From assembly GCA_000320605.2 (NCBI GenBank), contig KB445803.1:640714-704713 (forward strand): 64,000 nucleotides of DNA, given 5' to 3'. This stretch comes from Gelatoporia subvermispora B (taxonomy: Eukaryota > Basidiomycota > Agaricomycetes > Polyporales > Gelatoporiaceae). Position 1 is the first letter of the stretch; each line of letters opens with the position of its first letter. Made by a program: the position numbers and the translations under genes. Under the pieces are notes generated by a model, which worked only from the letters and a program-made list of their open reading frames with translations, made no database searches and was not told where the DNA came from. Of the stretch, positions 44,512 through 58,000 are shown one piece after another.

Positions 44512-46562
44512 GTACACAGTAACGCGCACGCGAATTGCTAGGCTATGAGTTCTTGACTTCGCCTTGGGCTGGATGGCTCGACACAAAGCTTAGTGGAAAT
44601 TACTGCATGTGCGTGAGAGGGTGTGATACATGGCAGTGAGCAGTGCTTGTTTCCATACATCCTTCGTGCACGCTGCTTAGTGCCACAATAACTAAGAAGA
44701 ATGTCCCCAGCGAATGCTGTCACGAAGCCCATTTGGGCCTCTCTCAGGCTAACGACACGACACCTTCTGTGCCCAGCGTATGCACCCCTGAACACTTCTA
44801 GCTATACCGACATGGGCTGCTGCACGCTGCCCAGACAGCGCTGCGTCCAACTGGAATTCGAAGCCTGCAGGTCTGTGGGCAAATTACGATATTGAGTTGA
44901 GACAAGAGATGTAATTGAGGTGACGTACATGCACGTGTGTGATTGCAGTGTGTCGCGAGGTTGCCCTCGCACGAGGGACTCGTGTAGGCTGGAAGCATGG
45001 TCGTCATTAGACGCCAAATTGTGTGGTTTCTCGGAAATGCAGGGAAGTTCGAGCAAGATCATGTCAGAGATAAGTCGGAACACATTGTCAGGGACCTTCC
45101 AAGAACGGAGGGCTTTCGAAGAAGAGTTCATCGTGTCGTGCAGTCTATCTGCGTGCCGATCGGATCGCGGACTGAAGCACACAGCGATACGCGCCATCCG
45201 GTACACTCTCGCACTGATTGCGTTCGTGGCATGAGGACAAGCATATTGCAACGGTTTGAAGTGAAGTGCAGAGCCATTCATTCATCTATCTTGAGGCGGT
45301 GCAGCCCTTGTATGCCGAAAGAAATAAGACACGCAACATGACAATGGCGATACGCCGGAATACTCCGAGGTGGTTGCTCACACAAGGTAGGGCCATATAG
45401 GAATAAATATATCTCCGTGGTAAGGAAACCGCTGGTTCATGTGGTAGATAACAGATCGCCGTACCTACCGGAGAGCAGTGTACACAGTAACACGCACGCA
45501 AATTACTTAGGCTAGGAGTTCTTGACTTCATCTTGGGCTCGCCACAAAGCTTAGTGGAAATTACCGCATGTGCGTGAGATGGTATGATACATGGTAGTGA
45601 GCAGTGCTTGTTTCCATACATCCTTCGTGCACGCTGCTTAGTGCCACAATAACTAACAAGAATGTCCGGGGTTTAATTTGAATGGAAACCCAGACATTTT
45701 GTCGTGGATGTCGTCAGAGCAATTCATCGAAGTGTGGTTTTCAAAGGGCACGAAACTCATGTATTGTGCCGGATGCGCCCATTGCCCAAGTTGCGAAGTG
45801 CGCGCAGGGACCTCGAGGTCTGTCGGTAACGACGATTATGTTGAGCCAACGAATGCCGTCACTAAACCCACGTGGACCTCTCTCAGGCTAACCGACGCGA
45901 CGCCATCTGCATCCAGCGTGTACACCCCTGAACACTTCTAGCTATACAAATATTGCTCGTTGCATGCTGCCTAGACAGTGCTGCGCACGACTGGAATTCG
46001 AAGCCTGCAGGTCTGTGGGCAATTATGATATTGAGTTGAGATAGGAGATAGAATCGAGGTGACGTACATGCACGTGCGCGATTGCAGTGTGTCGCGATGT
46101 TTCTCTCGCACGAAGGAGTCGCGTACACTGAAGCATGGTCGTCAGTAGACGCCAAGTTGTGTAATTGCGTCGAAAATGTCAGAACCTTCTAGGGAAGTTG
46201 AGCAAGATCAGAGATAAGTCGGAACACATTGTCAGGGACACTTCCGAACGGGGAACTTTCGAAGAAGAGTTCATCCTATCGTACAGTCTACCTGCGTGCC
46301 GATCGGATCGCGGACAGAAGTGCACAGCGACGCGCGCCATCTGGTACACCTCGCACGATTTATACTGGTGACACGAGGATGGCATATTGCGACAGTTTGA
46401 ACTGAAGTGCAGAGCTATTCATTCATTCATTCATTCATCGTGAGGCGGTGTTGTCCTTGTATACCGAAAGACACAGAGCGTGCATCATGCCTATAATGAT
46501 ACATCGAAGTAGCTGTGTGCACAAGGTAGGGCCATATACAAATCATCGTATCTCCGCGGTGG
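44512..46562. repeat. Tandem duplication of a non-coding unit of about 0.9-1.1 kb
   Basis: Unit A (about 44512-45413) and unit B (about 45479-46562) share long blocks in the same order: TACACAGTAAC at 44512 and 45480, CTTGTTTCCATACATCCTTCGTG at 44647 and 45607, and AAGGTAGGGCCATATA near 45385 and 46523. Unit B has about 170 extra bases (45671-45845), and an ATTC run at 46421-46438 is expanded relative to unit A. Open frames in the two units are short and not conserved between them, so coding is unlikely. The second join is followed by eroded sequence. Confidence 0.85.
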
Positions 46563-49093
46563 GCACGCAGCCGGGACGGGAGTATACAGAATATCATCGA
46601 CAGATAACACCAGAACGCCGGACGTACCGGAGAGGATTCGAAGTAGCAGAATGCGCCTGGAAACACACGCCGTGATCTGCCCAGATATAAATGGCAAACA
46701 ACGTAGCAACCCGACCAGGTCGCCGTGAAGAGTAATCCGCAAGAAGTCCAGGCGACAGCGCGCTTCATCTGTATCTCCCAGCTCCCGCACGGACATACGC
46801 ACGTTCTTTGCGACGGCGCGTCCATGGCAGCATCGTCAGATCCCCTCAGGGCGCTCCCATGCTGGCGGGCTTCGCGCAAAGTGCCGCCAGCGTGGCAGCG
46901 GCGAGATGCAGGGGCGTCCCGCTGTTGATGCAATGGAAGACCGCTCTCGATAAGAAGAAACCGGAGTGCAAGATAAGGTGTGCTGGTGACGGCATAGCAC
47001 GGACGGGCTGCGCCAGTATACGGCAGCGTGCAGCGTGCAGTCAGTGGCGTCCAAAGAACTGCCGACGCCATGCACGGGGGAGGGAGTACCACACCCTGGG
47101 ATACCGCAGAGATGAACAAAGACGACGGAGGGAGAGCGCAGACAAGCAGGCCCTGCAGAAGCGGCGCAGAGTGCTGCCTGAGACGTCCGTCTCAGCATCC
47201 GTATGTTCTGAGCCGCAGCCACAGCCAACTCGACACGTCACCAGGGGCGCAAGGGCCGTCCGCGGGGGTAGGCTCCGCTGTGCCGGCGCTGGATCCAGAT
47301 TCAGCACAGAGGACGATCGTCGCCGCCTCGTGCGTATCTCGGGCCTCGTTCGCGTCGGGCCAATAAGCTAAAAGGTAATGCTCCTCGCGAAGCAGCGCGC
47401 TGCACGGGGTCGTCGCCGCCGCCGCGACAGGGATGGGAACGCAGGGAAATGCGCACGGCACCGCAGGCGACTCCCTCGCTGGCGTCGACTCGTGCGGACG
47501 AATCTCGGGGCCGGGCAGGTGCTTTCTCGCACTAGCCGGGCGCGCTGACTCGCGCGCGATATTTTCTGTCAGCCGTGTCGCTGTGTGGCCCCAGCTGCGA
47601 AATGCCCTGCGCGGCGCACCGCAATATCAGTGGGTATCCAAGGTCCGGCATGGCGAAATCACAACGATCATGATGCTGTGATTTGCTGAACATGGGGGCT
47701 TGGCAGACTAGGAGGTGGGCGGCAGACCGACGAGCGTGCTGAGCAAGCTCTGCGAAACTAGCTGTAAATGATGATACACGCATGACAAACGGTGTACTAC
47801 TAAGTAATATCCACACTCACGGCTTCCACGACTCGGGGATGTTGCGAATTTATTCGGCCACGGCAGAGTAGACGTGGCCGTTTTGCCGATATTCGCTTTA
47901 TAGTCACACCCTCCGGCCGCTACGTGGTGAACGCAGCACATCGTTAATCGTGCACCACAATAGATCTCTTTCCGCAGTGCTGCAGTGGTGCAGGGCTCAG
48001 GCCTCAGGGCGCGATCATGCAATCCGATAGAGATAGAAAAAATTCCTCCGCTCATCGAAAACCTGGAAAATGCAAGAACAGCCACGCAGCATCTCGCACA
48101 ACATACTACTGCACCTTCACATGGCATACCACCCTTCACACCCACGCCCGCGCGTCATCCGTTGACCAGAGTGACTGCATTGCCATTTCGGCACAGAGAC
48201 AGAAGCACGAACACGGACGTACGGACGGACCGTCTACGATTAGCTAGCTAGCAAAGTCCCGATTTGCAGCGGCACGTATCCTACTACAGTAATTCCCCAT
48301 CGACGCTGCGCCTCCCCCCTTTCTCCCCTTTCCCCTCTCCAAGATGATACGGCGACGATGACACGCAGCGTGTGCGAATCGAGTTTGAGTTGAACAGACT
48401 AAGTGCGAGTGGTGATGGTGATGGTAACTGAAAACTGGAGAATGATGAATGGTGAGAATTCGATGGCGAGTGCGAGCGATTCCAGGCTCGATGGCCGATA
48501 GTACAGGAAGGACAGGGATCGGAATCCAAGCTGGACTTGGGCTGGGCTTGAGCATTCGGGCGAGAGTACACCGCGAGGCGGGCGGATTAGTCGAGCATTG
48601 AATATCTGAATATCGAGTACGGAACGACGAGTACGGCAGTGGTGCGATCGATACGTTGGCGAGTGGCGGTGACGAGGAGAAACGAAGGGTATGTACACAT
48701 CCGGTCCAAGGCGGCGCGGAGCGAATAAAAAAGCAATAGCGTTATTGGCAACAAGCAAACGACGAACTCGGGCGGAGCAGGGTTGGACTGGTGATCATGA
48801 ACTGGGTCGAGCCGGCGAACGAAAAAAGTACTTTTGGCAATCGCTGCGAGCGCGGCGGCAGCGGGCGTGCACAGATACCGGCGTATACTGTGCGTCTCCC
48901 CTGCCTGGCGGGAGAAAGGCGACGCGGTCGCGGCGGGGGCGGCGATAGGCGATACAGCGGTCGAGCGCAGCAATAAGATCGAGCAGGTCCTTCGCTCCTT
49001 CTCGCTCCTCCGGCCTTCGATCTTCGCTGAACGTCCATGCGTCCGTACCAGCTGACCTACACCCCCACCCGAACCCGCATCGACGTCCTCCAT
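46563..49093. other. Gene-free stretch
   Basis: 2.5 kb with only short, overlapping open frames. No protein family, RNA gene or transposon end was recognised. GC content rises toward the next gene. Confidence 0.4.
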
Positions 49094-51579
49094 TCAGCCT
49101 GCGCGCGCCTCCTCCGGCCCCGGCGGAGCAGGAGCAGGAGCGGGGGCGGCGGGGAACGCCTCCGGCGCAGGGCTGGCCGCCGCGGCGGGCGTGTGCACGT
49201 CCGGGTGGTGGTGCGCGCCCTCGGCGATATGGCGGCTGACCTTCTCGACGCCCGCGCTGAGCGCGGTGCGGCGCGTGCGCTGCAGACCAAACCGGACCGA
49301 TCAGTAACGGCGAGAAACAGCCAGCCGCCGCAGCGAGCGCGACGCACCTCGTCGTCGTCCTCAAAGTCCTCGTCGTCGCCCTCGAGCTCGTGCTCGTCGC
49401 CCCCGTCGGCATCCGTCGAGTCGTCCTTCTTCGCGCGCGCGCGCTCGCTCGCGCCGGACGCCGTGCTCTCCGAGCTCGAGCTCACGCTGTCCGCCCGCGC
49501 GCGCTGCTCGCCCTCTGGCGCGGGCTCCGCGGCGTGATGATGATGCGCGTGGCGGTGCTGCGGCGCGGGGAGCGTGACGGCGGTCGTGACGTGCTCCTGC
49601 GAGTGTCCCGCCTCGAGCGACGGCCTCCCCGCAGGCGCACCGTCCCCCGCCGCCGCCTCGCCCCCGTCTGCCTTCTCCTCCGCCCCTCCCTCTTCCCTCT
49701 CTTTCCGCTCCTTCTCCGCCTGCTCCTTCTTCTCGCGCTCCCTCTGCTCCCGGCGCTTCTTCACCCACGCCATCCCGCCCCCGTCGTCCTCCGGGTCCGT
49801 CACCGCGCGCTGCCTCGCCACCGCCTGCGCCGACGCGGGCGTGCCGTCGACCGTCGCCGCGCGGCCGCGCGCGCCCCAGCCTTCCCCGGGGTCGTGCGCG
49901 CCGACGCTGACGCCCGAGCCCTGCACGCGCGCCCACACCGTGTGCGCGCCGCCGCCCGCCGTCGCCGCCTTCACGCTGCCCATCCCGCCGTAGCCCCACT
50001 CCACAAACTCCGGCTCGTCCGATCTGCGCCGTTGACAAGTGGTCAGTGGTCAGTGAGAAACAAAGAGGAACAGGGGGACGCACCGTGCGCTCGCAAACAG
50101 GTCCTGGTTGCGCCGCGCGCCGTACACGCGGCCGTTGAGCATGCGCTGCTGCGGCCTCCGCGCGCCGGTACTCGCGCGCCCGCCGCCTACCGCGTTCTTC
50201 TGCGCATTCGGCTGCGCCTGTCCGTTCTCCACTAGACTCTGCGATCTCGCCAGAGGCGCCCCGTCCCCACTCCCCGCCGCGCCGGCCTTCCACATCGCCC
50301 GCGCCTGGCGCACCTTCTCCTTCTTGCGCTCCTCCCGCTCCTTGATCGCCTGGACCGCCTCCGGCCCGACCTTCTTCGCCGCCTTCAGCTCCGCCTTCAG
50401 ATCCTGCTTGCGGCGCTTCTCCTCCGCGCGCTCGCGCTCGCGGCGCTTCTGCTCCTTGATGGCGTGCGCGGGCGGGTGCCAGCCCCAGTTGGCGACCGCG
50501 CGGTCGCTCTCCGCGTTCCGCCGGCGCACCTCCTCCGGGTCCTCCCCGGGCACCGAGCCGCTCCACCGCCCGAGCGGCGCGCCGAACTCGCGCACCCACT
50601 CCGGCTGCTCCTTCGGCGCGCGCCGCGGCCGGCTCGCGCTGCGCGAGCGGATCGGGATGAGCCCGAACAGCTTCGGCTCGTCTGGCGCGGGCGCGGTGGC
50701 GGGGTTGGAGTTGGCAGTGGGGTTGAGGTTGGACGGCTGGCGGAGGGTGTGCGTGGAGGAGGTGGACGAGGAGGGGAGCGCGTCCTCGGAGGGCCGCCGG
50801 CGCCCGCGCGGGCGGACGACGACGAGCGAGGCGGCGCTGGCGGTGCTCGCGTTGCTCTCTGCGCGCGCGAGCGCGAGGTCGGGCGCGCTCTCGGCGAAGC
50901 GCGCGCCGAGCACGTCTTCGGCGCTCCCGCGGGTGCGCGCGAGCGGGCCGAGCAAAGGGCGCAGGAGCTTCTTGGACCAGCTCCCGGAGGAGGTGGAGGA
51001 GGATACGGGGGGGAGCTCGGCGAGGAAGGCGTGCGGGGTCGCGCCGGGGGTCGTGGGGAGCGACGAGGCGGGGCGCAGGGAGGTGGGGGTGGTGTTGTCG
51101 GGGTCGAGGCTGACGCCGCGCAGGGAGGCGGGGGCGGAGGGCGGCCCGCTCGTGCTGGTGGAGGGGCACTGGAGGATGGAGGCGGGGGTGAGGGGCTGCG
51201 CGTAGGTGTGAGCGGAGGTGTCGAGGGTGAGCGGCTGCGGGGCGTCGTCATCGAGGAAGACGGGGGGGAGGTCAAAGTCGCGGCGGGGCTCGGGGAGGGG
51301 CGCGAAGCGGATGCGGCGCATGGCGCCGGGGGCAGAGCCCGAGGCGGCGCGGGGCTTGTCGGTGCGGGGGCGGTGGAAGCTGGGTGCGTGCTGTGCGCGG
51401 GGGCGGGCGGGGGAGAGGGAGGACTCGGAGTCGGTGGCGGGCTGGGAGGAGGAGGCGGAGGAGGAGAGGGAGCAGTTGGAGGGGACGAGCTGGGGGAGCG
51501 ACGAGGGGCTGTGGTACGGCGAGGAGGACGGGGACGGGTTGAGCAGGATGCCTTGGCGCGGGGCTACCGCGGCCATCAT
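49094..51579 (-). CDS. Large low-complexity protein, 785 aa, function unknown
   Basis: Three exons on the minus strand, 51579-50084, 50023-49348 and 49279-49094, give 786 codons. The start MMAAVAPRQGILLNPSPS was preferred to the in-frame ATG at 51735, whose extra residues are Ser/Thr filler. Ser/Pro-rich sequence with a short conserved-looking block (MRRIRFAPLPEPRRDFDLPPVFLDDD) is followed by KLFGLIPIRSRSASRPR, EWVREFGAPLGRWSG and a long Lys/Arg/Glu helix near residues 370-440 (EQKRRERERAEEKRRK). The region after the first intron has EPEFVEWGYGGMGSVKAA, another charged helix, a HHHH run and a very acidic stretch (DEDFEDDDE). It looks disordered with charged coiled helices, possibly regulatory or cytoskeletal. 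I do not recognise a known family. Confidence 0.65.
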
Positions 51580-53427
51580 CCGAGTCGGTGTGTTCGTTGC
51601 TGTTTGATGCGTCGTCGCTGTGTGTCGGGTGGGCAAGACGGCTATGGCCAGAGAGGTGGTCGTCTGAGGATGAAGAGGGACACGACAGGCAGTTGAAGAA
51701 GAGGAGGAGGATGAGGCTTGGAGATGCGACGCCATCCCCCGCCTTCCTTTCTCGCATCCCTTGGCACATCTGCACTCCCCGGGGTCCTCCCCCTCTCAAA
51801 ACACGTGCGACCCCGCCTGCCATTTCGGGCGCTGCTTGTTGTCGCCAATCGAGCTCCCGCGGCATTCCCCGCACTCTCGATCCACATCGGGCACCTCCTC
51901 CATCTCACCTCTCCGCTGCGCACATTATTCACAACTGCGACCAGCCAGCTCCTGCGAGGCGGTGTGCTGCTGCTGCGAGTGGGGGCCCGCAGCGATCCAC
52001 AATGGTGGCACGGAATGGAGCAGTATGCGCGCACGGAAGCAATTAATGGTAATTCCGCGCGAGACATAATACATTTGGCGCCCGCCGCCCCAGCGTCCTC
52101 TCCATTTCTCTCCGCAGCCTCCGCTTCTTCTCATTCGCGAAGACGTCGAGCCCACCACCGACCAGCCACCCACTCGTCCCGTCTCTGGCATCTGCCCAGC
52201 CACGCCGCCTGCCCCCGTCCTCGTACTCGTAGGCTGAAGCTCGACCTACTACCACCGCGCTAACGGCCAACAGCGATTCGAGCGCAGACGCCGCAGCGGG
52301 TCATTCACAGGTCACGCCGCCGCGCTGGCCAGCTGGGCACGGATCCTGCATACGGTGCCGGCTCGCGCTCGATCCAGCCTCCCGACTCGGACGAGCGCGT
52401 GCACGTCCAGGTGTCCCCGCGCCCGCTCCTGCTCTCCGTCCCACTCTCCGCCCCGCCGCCTGTCCCCGATCGCAGCACCCAGGCCCGGCGTGATGCGTGA
52501 CGCCCGAGACAGTGCTCGCAGGCGCTGGAGTCGGACATGACCCTCCAGCCCGCTGATCCAATTCAGCTCGCGCGCTGTCCCTGCGCTGGGCTGCGTCCGT
52601 CCCGCCGCAGCCAATCGCTGACGCGTCCCCACACCCATCGCCCGACACCCGTGCCATTGTGCCACGCGCACACGTACGCGTACCCCAGCACCCGCGGTTG
52701 CTACCACCACCAATTACGTACCCGACGCCACACGTCCGGCGCGTCACTGGACCCTGCGCCGGCGTGCGTGCCCGCTTCGTACCTGCAGAAGTGACCTGGG
52801 GGCACTATACTGCATATTCCACAGCGCTAGGGCTTTCTTCGAGAATATACCAAGCCCGAGCTAACGTGCTCTTGGGCCTTCGCGCGCTCGTGAGCAATGC
52901 ATTGGGCGCTGTGGTGCAAGCGCGCATTGTGGTCGTGGTCTGTGGTCTGTGGTCTAGTCTGTGGTCTGTGGTTTCGGGCCCCTCGGTGCGTGTCGGAATA
53001 CGGATGCACGGCGTCGCACTCCGGGTGCACCCCCATCTCAACGCTGCAACGTTCAATACCACCCAGCCTTCGACTTCTCCAGCTCCCGGATCTGGTACCG
53101 GCTACTATCATGATCAAATCACCCATCTATCCATCTCCCATCCCATCTCCCCATCTCTCCCCCATCTCCCGTCTCCCGCGCCGGCCCAGGCTGCTTCGGC
53201 GTCCAATTTGTTCTCCTGCGCACGTCCAATTCCAGGGTCCCCGCGCACGCGCAAATGGAACTTGGAGCGCGGCGGCTCTCGCGGGAGGGGACGGGGCCCG
53301 ATTGGGAATTCGCCCTAATTCGCGCAAGGGAGGAAGGAAGCCAGGCCTGAGGTCGGGCGGACGAATTCGGGCCCCGGGGTTCGCCCGAATTTGTAGTTCG
53401 CGCGGGGCAGGAGCGCCGGCCCCAGCG
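51580..53427. other. GC-rich intergenic region
   Basis: The first 160 bases extend the low-complexity frame upstream of its chosen start. The rest is GC-rich with open frames on most strands and no protein similarity that I recognise. Confidence 0.4.
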
Positions 53428-54020
53428 GAAGTGCGCCCGAGCGCAGGTGGTACTTCAAAGTTCAGAGCTACACGGCTGTGTGCTGTATGTTGTACGCTGG
53501 GCAACAATGCACGCGAGCCGCACGACATGTATGAGAGTTCCCCTGTGTGCGCCCGCTCTGTGCTCCTTCCCGCCCGTGCCTCGCTCTTATTGCCTCTTCC
53601 AGGTGATGTCCAGGGTGCTTCGCTGCCAATTATGCATGGTCCTACCAACCACCGAGTATCCCAGTTCGTGCATCATGGCGCTCGTTCATCTGTCGCACGG
53701 TGACACAGCTCCTCTCAGCTCTGGCTCTTGGTGGAAGTGCGCCCGAGCGCAGATGGTGCTTCAGAGCTACAAGGGCTGTGTGCTGTACGCCGGGCAACGA
53801 TGCACGCGAGGGGCCTCACGTGGCAATCCTTCTGTGTGTGCCCACTCTGTGTTCCTTCCCTCCCGTCCCCCGTCTTATTGCCTCTTTCAGGCGATGTCCA
53901 GGGTGCTTCGCTGCCAACTATGCATGGTCCTACCAACCACCGAGCACCCCAGTGCGTGCACGCACTCATTCATCTATCGCGCATTGATGTAGCCCCGCCC
54001 GGCTCTTGGCAAGTCGGGCC
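53428..54020. repeat. Direct tandem repeat, two copies of about 300 bp
   Basis: GAAGTGCGCCCGAGCGCAG begins at 53428 and again at 53734, a spacing of 306 bp. The copies stay alignable through TGATGTCCAGGGTGCTTCGC and CATGGTCCTACCAACCACCGAG to about 53733 and 54020. Copy 2 has small deletions, and neither copy encodes a conserved frame. Confidence 0.85.
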
Positions 54021-54207
54021 TTGTAAGGCCCCCGTTTGCCGTCCGCCGCGGCGCGCCCAGGGCTCACCCCGATATGGCACTCCTCCGCCGCCCCTCTCCC
54101 CGCAGCCACCCCCTCCCCCTCACCTCACCTCACCGCCTTGCTTCCCGCCCCACCCCAAATCGGGCGCACCGCCTCCCCCTGCCCCGCTCACCCATTCCCA
54201 AATCCAG

Positions 54208-54218
54208 CCCCCCCCCCC
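54208..54218 (+). repeat. C11 homopolymer
   Basis: Eleven consecutive C residues within a C-rich tract running from about 54100 to 54230. Confidence 0.9.
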
Positions 54219-54479
54219 GCCCTGATCTATTGCGGTGCATCCCGCCGGTCACGCGCCCCGCCGATCACCGATCACCGATCGGGGCGGCCTCGAGACTTGA
54301 CGCTCCCCCGCGTCGGACCCCGGAACTCTCAGGCTGGCGGGCTGTGGCGGGCCTGGGCCCTGGGCGTGGTCCGCTGACGACGAGGTGCGAGGGCACGGCG
54401 GCTGCCCTTGACCGTGGTGCGCCGAATTTTGGTTTTACTCTCTGCTCGTCGTTGTGTCGCCGGGGTGATTGAGATCAGG

Positions 54480-55005
54480 GTCTGCTGCGCGGCCTCGTGT
54501 CTTTGTCTTCGGTGGTACGCTGGTACCTCGATGCCGACTCTTGCAGGCTCGCACGCACTCGGAACTCCTAGGTCTTGGCCCCCACAGCTGCGACGCTTGT
54601 CCCATTTGCACTGATAATCCATGACTTTGGGTGCTGTGCGCGACGAAACCAAGGTCCGTTTTGCCGTCAACGCGCTCGGGTAGTAGGGTCAGCTTGGCTG
54701 CACGGCCTCCGAGGGTCTTTGTCTCTGGGGGTACCTCAATCTCGACTCCTCACGCGCACTGCTGAGCCTTCCTAGCCTTGGCCTCGATAGCTGCGGTGCT
54801 TGTCTTCCCCAGACTGATATTGCCAGAACCTGGGCGCTGTGCGACGATACAAGTTCCGTTGGGGAATTTCTCTCACAGCTGAGCTGCGGCATTGTCCTCG
54901 GACTGACGACCCCAGAATCGCAGTGCTGTGCGCGCCGATGCAAGCTCCGTTTCGCCCTTGGCGCTCGGGCTGTAGGCTGTGGCGGAGGGCGGAGGATAGG
55001 GGCGC
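54480..55005. repeat. Degenerate tandem repeat, about three copies
   Basis: The text around GCTGTGCGCGACGAAACCAAGG (54637), GCTGTGCGACGATACAAG (54835) and GCTGTGCGCGCCGATGCAAG (54923) recurs. Each is followed by TCCGTT, and copies one and three continue with GCGCTCGGG. Preceding blocks (GGCCTCGTGTCTTTG; GGCCTCCGAGGGTCTTTG) repeat as well. Spacing is uneven (about 200 and 90 bp), so deletions have occurred. Confidence 0.6.
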
Positions 55006-58000
55006 CCTGCGCGGTGGCTCGCGTGGCGATCTGCGCTACTGCGCTATTCACTCAATTTGTATTTCCTCCTGGCTCACTCCTCGCGCGGCTCTGTCCTTGT
55101 CTTCTTGAATTTCACCACCAAGCTGGTTTTAACTTGCGCTTCGGGTGGGGCCTGGCGACGGGCGTCCCATGCGCTGGACTGCCCTTCGAGAATGGTCGGA
55201 CGTCCGCCAGCCTTCGAGCTCCCACTGCGCAGCAAGTCAATGGACACATCGCGAATTCACTCTCGCAAGAGCACGCCGGGCACCCTCGGGTATCCAGAGA
55301 CGCGTAGAATCCGCACGTCCCTTCCCGCCTTCCAATGATCTCGCCGTGCCACATGGCAGCACGCCCATGGCCACAAGTCCTGCTCGTCACCGCCATACCC
55401 GCCGGCGCCCGCGCCCGCGAAGGCTCTCGAGCCCGCGCGTGGCGCCTCGCGGGTCCGAGCGCCTGCTATGAATATCCCTCGACGGCTCGACGGGGCTTTT
55501 CGCAGGCGACACGGGACGGGACGACGTCATCGGACGCGGGCGCTACGCTTCCCCGCGGGGCGGCCCCGAGCCCTGCCTGGGACGAAGTGCAGAAGGGGCG
55601 GAAGAGGCCGTCGGGCCGCGAGTGTCGGACGTCGGGCTCGTTCGTGCGATGTGCGTTTGAGTGGCTGGGCGGGCACGGCGGGTCTGGACGCTCCCCTTGG
55701 CCGCCTCAGTGCAGGTGTTTCTTCGCCCGCCGTCTGCGCCAGAGCGCCTCGGTCTCATAATCTTGCTTGGACTGCCTCTATCGCGCCTCCCAGAACCCGC
55801 GAGCAAACACGGCAGAAGGCCCCCTCCAGCGCGCTGTCCTCATCCGCGGGACGCCTCCGAAGCATTCCAGCACTTCCCCAGATTACCGCACACCGTACGC
55901 GCTCGCCACGTCCCCGCAAAGTTCTGTCGCATCGTCGCCTATCGATAAACCTTCCCTGTCCATCGAATACTGAGATCCGCGCCAGCGAGACCCCGCGCAG
56001 CGCAAGACCGTTCTGCTGGCGATGTCAAGGAGGACAGATGCAGGCGAGGCTGTGCGCACACGCTCTCATGCGCGGTTTACGCCGTTTGCTGGGCGGGCGG
56101 CGCGGCGCGCCCGCCCCGCCCCCGCACTTCTGGTGCTGCGCGTGTGGGGTGTGGGGTGGTGACTGATTTGATTTGTCTATGTCCCCCGACGACTGTCTGG
56201 TCCGACTGTGAGTTGATGTTCGCTGTGGTTTATCGATTCTACGCGATGTCTCGAGAGACCGATATTATTTCCTACGTTCACAAAGACGGAAACTACTTCC
56301 ACGACTAAACGACGCACCGGCTCATGCTGCCCTTGGCCCGCCGCCTCTTACATACGTCGTGTCACTACTGCACGACCGTATCAGAACCATCCTCCCCGGA
56401 CCTCGTCCGGTGACCTAGCAATCCCGTCGCGCTATTTTCGCTGTTCGCAGTCTGCGCCCCTGCGCGTCTGGCAAGGGTTGAATTTCCCCACACGCCTCGC
56501 GTGCACTACATGAAGCGGCGGCTCGTCGCCTCGCCCGCCCCACATTAACATCTCGCCCTTCATGTTGGCAGTCTCCGTGCACCACTTGACGCCTTGCGAC
56601 TCTCGGTGGTTCCACCCTTTGTCTGGCCTGTGTTCTATCCGGAAGGAACTTCGACACCAAGACTAGAATATTCCGATCGTTGTATCTAGTCCGCTCTCGC
56701 TAGTTCAAAACGCTGTCGAGATGTACTGAAAAGGCAGAAATTCGCAGCTGCAATGCTTCGCACAAATATATCTCGAAGTTATGGTACTCATACGCGGACA
56801 TCGTCCCAGACTTACGCGTCTACTTGGATTCGTTCCAGAATTCGAACGTCGAACATCCAGGAATGGACCCACGGCCGTATCTTCACCAATGTGCTCCCTG
56901 GACACAGCGAACGTTGCATTCTTCCATTCGCAACCGGCAATTGGCATATCCGAACTTCGTTCGCATCGGTATCCGAAGAAAGACACAAACAAGCGGGCCT
57001 AGTGCCGCTGATCTTCCTCGGGACACGCCCCGGGAACGGGAGACCGTTCACGCGTAGCGACGCTAATGACGCCATGCATGAGCAAGAGCTACGCCTCCGG
57101 GCGCGACTCACACTCTTATCCTCAGACCTGGGAGTTACGATGGCGAACATTTCCCTCGTCTATGTCGGCCCTGATTCAGCCAGCCTGACGCACGTTCTCC
57201 GGACGACCGTGCACCTGCTCGGGATGTGTTCGCCACTTCGCCGCTGCCTCGCATCTCTCTCTGGATCTCAGTTCGACTCCGAAAATTCGCCGGGCCCGAC
57301 ACTGTGGAGCCTTCGCCCATCGCCACGAATCGCCTTGCGCGGGGTCCTTGCGCCACCCCACCGCGCCCGGCTGAGGTCGCGTCGCCTATCAATCGTCGGG
57401 CGCCTCGTCTTATCATCGGCGTGCGCTCGGTGGCGGGTGGTGGCAGGAATCAAGGTGGGGTACGCCGTTGTGGGCCAAGGCGGTGGCGGGCCTCGTGGGT
57501 GTGCTGATAGGCAAGAAGAGGAATTTGGTGCGCTGTGGGCCGCCAGGGTCACCGTGGGTCTTACGCAATGGTTCCCTGCGGGGCCCTGTGGGATCCCGCC
57601 AGTGCCATCCTATCCCCCTTTCCTGTTCATGCGGCTTCGGTATCTGGGCACCGCGCTTTCGCCGCGCTTCCCGGTGCGCATCGCCCTGGGACCCCATGTC
57701 GCTATCTTTCGTTCAAATACTCGCCCTGCACGCCACCCGCAGATGTCCGGGGTTTTTGGATACTTCGATCCACTACGCCTGTAACCTAATTATTGATCTG
57801 AGCGAGTCTTGCTGCATTGGGAGGATCAGCGGTGACTCATCATACTACGTCTGGAAGGTTCACAGCCCCGAGCCCCAGCATTGGTATTTTCGTATCTTCG
57901 GATGGAGCTCAGCAGCATCCTGCTCTTATCGCAATTACACGTCTTATCACCCGGGGCCTACTCTCAGGCGCTGTAGGTCCACTTACCGGCAGCTCGCATC

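Noticed and set aside
48795..49412. Alternative C-terminus for the low-complexity gene ending at 48795.
   Set aside because: It is in the wrong frame after the 49348/49279 splice. The in-phase frame stops at 49094 and makes the total a whole number of codons.
56753..57784. A 343-codon single-exon gene.
   Set aside because: Arg/Ser/Pro composition, GC-rich surroundings, an equally open opposite strand and no recognisable domain indicate a chance frame.
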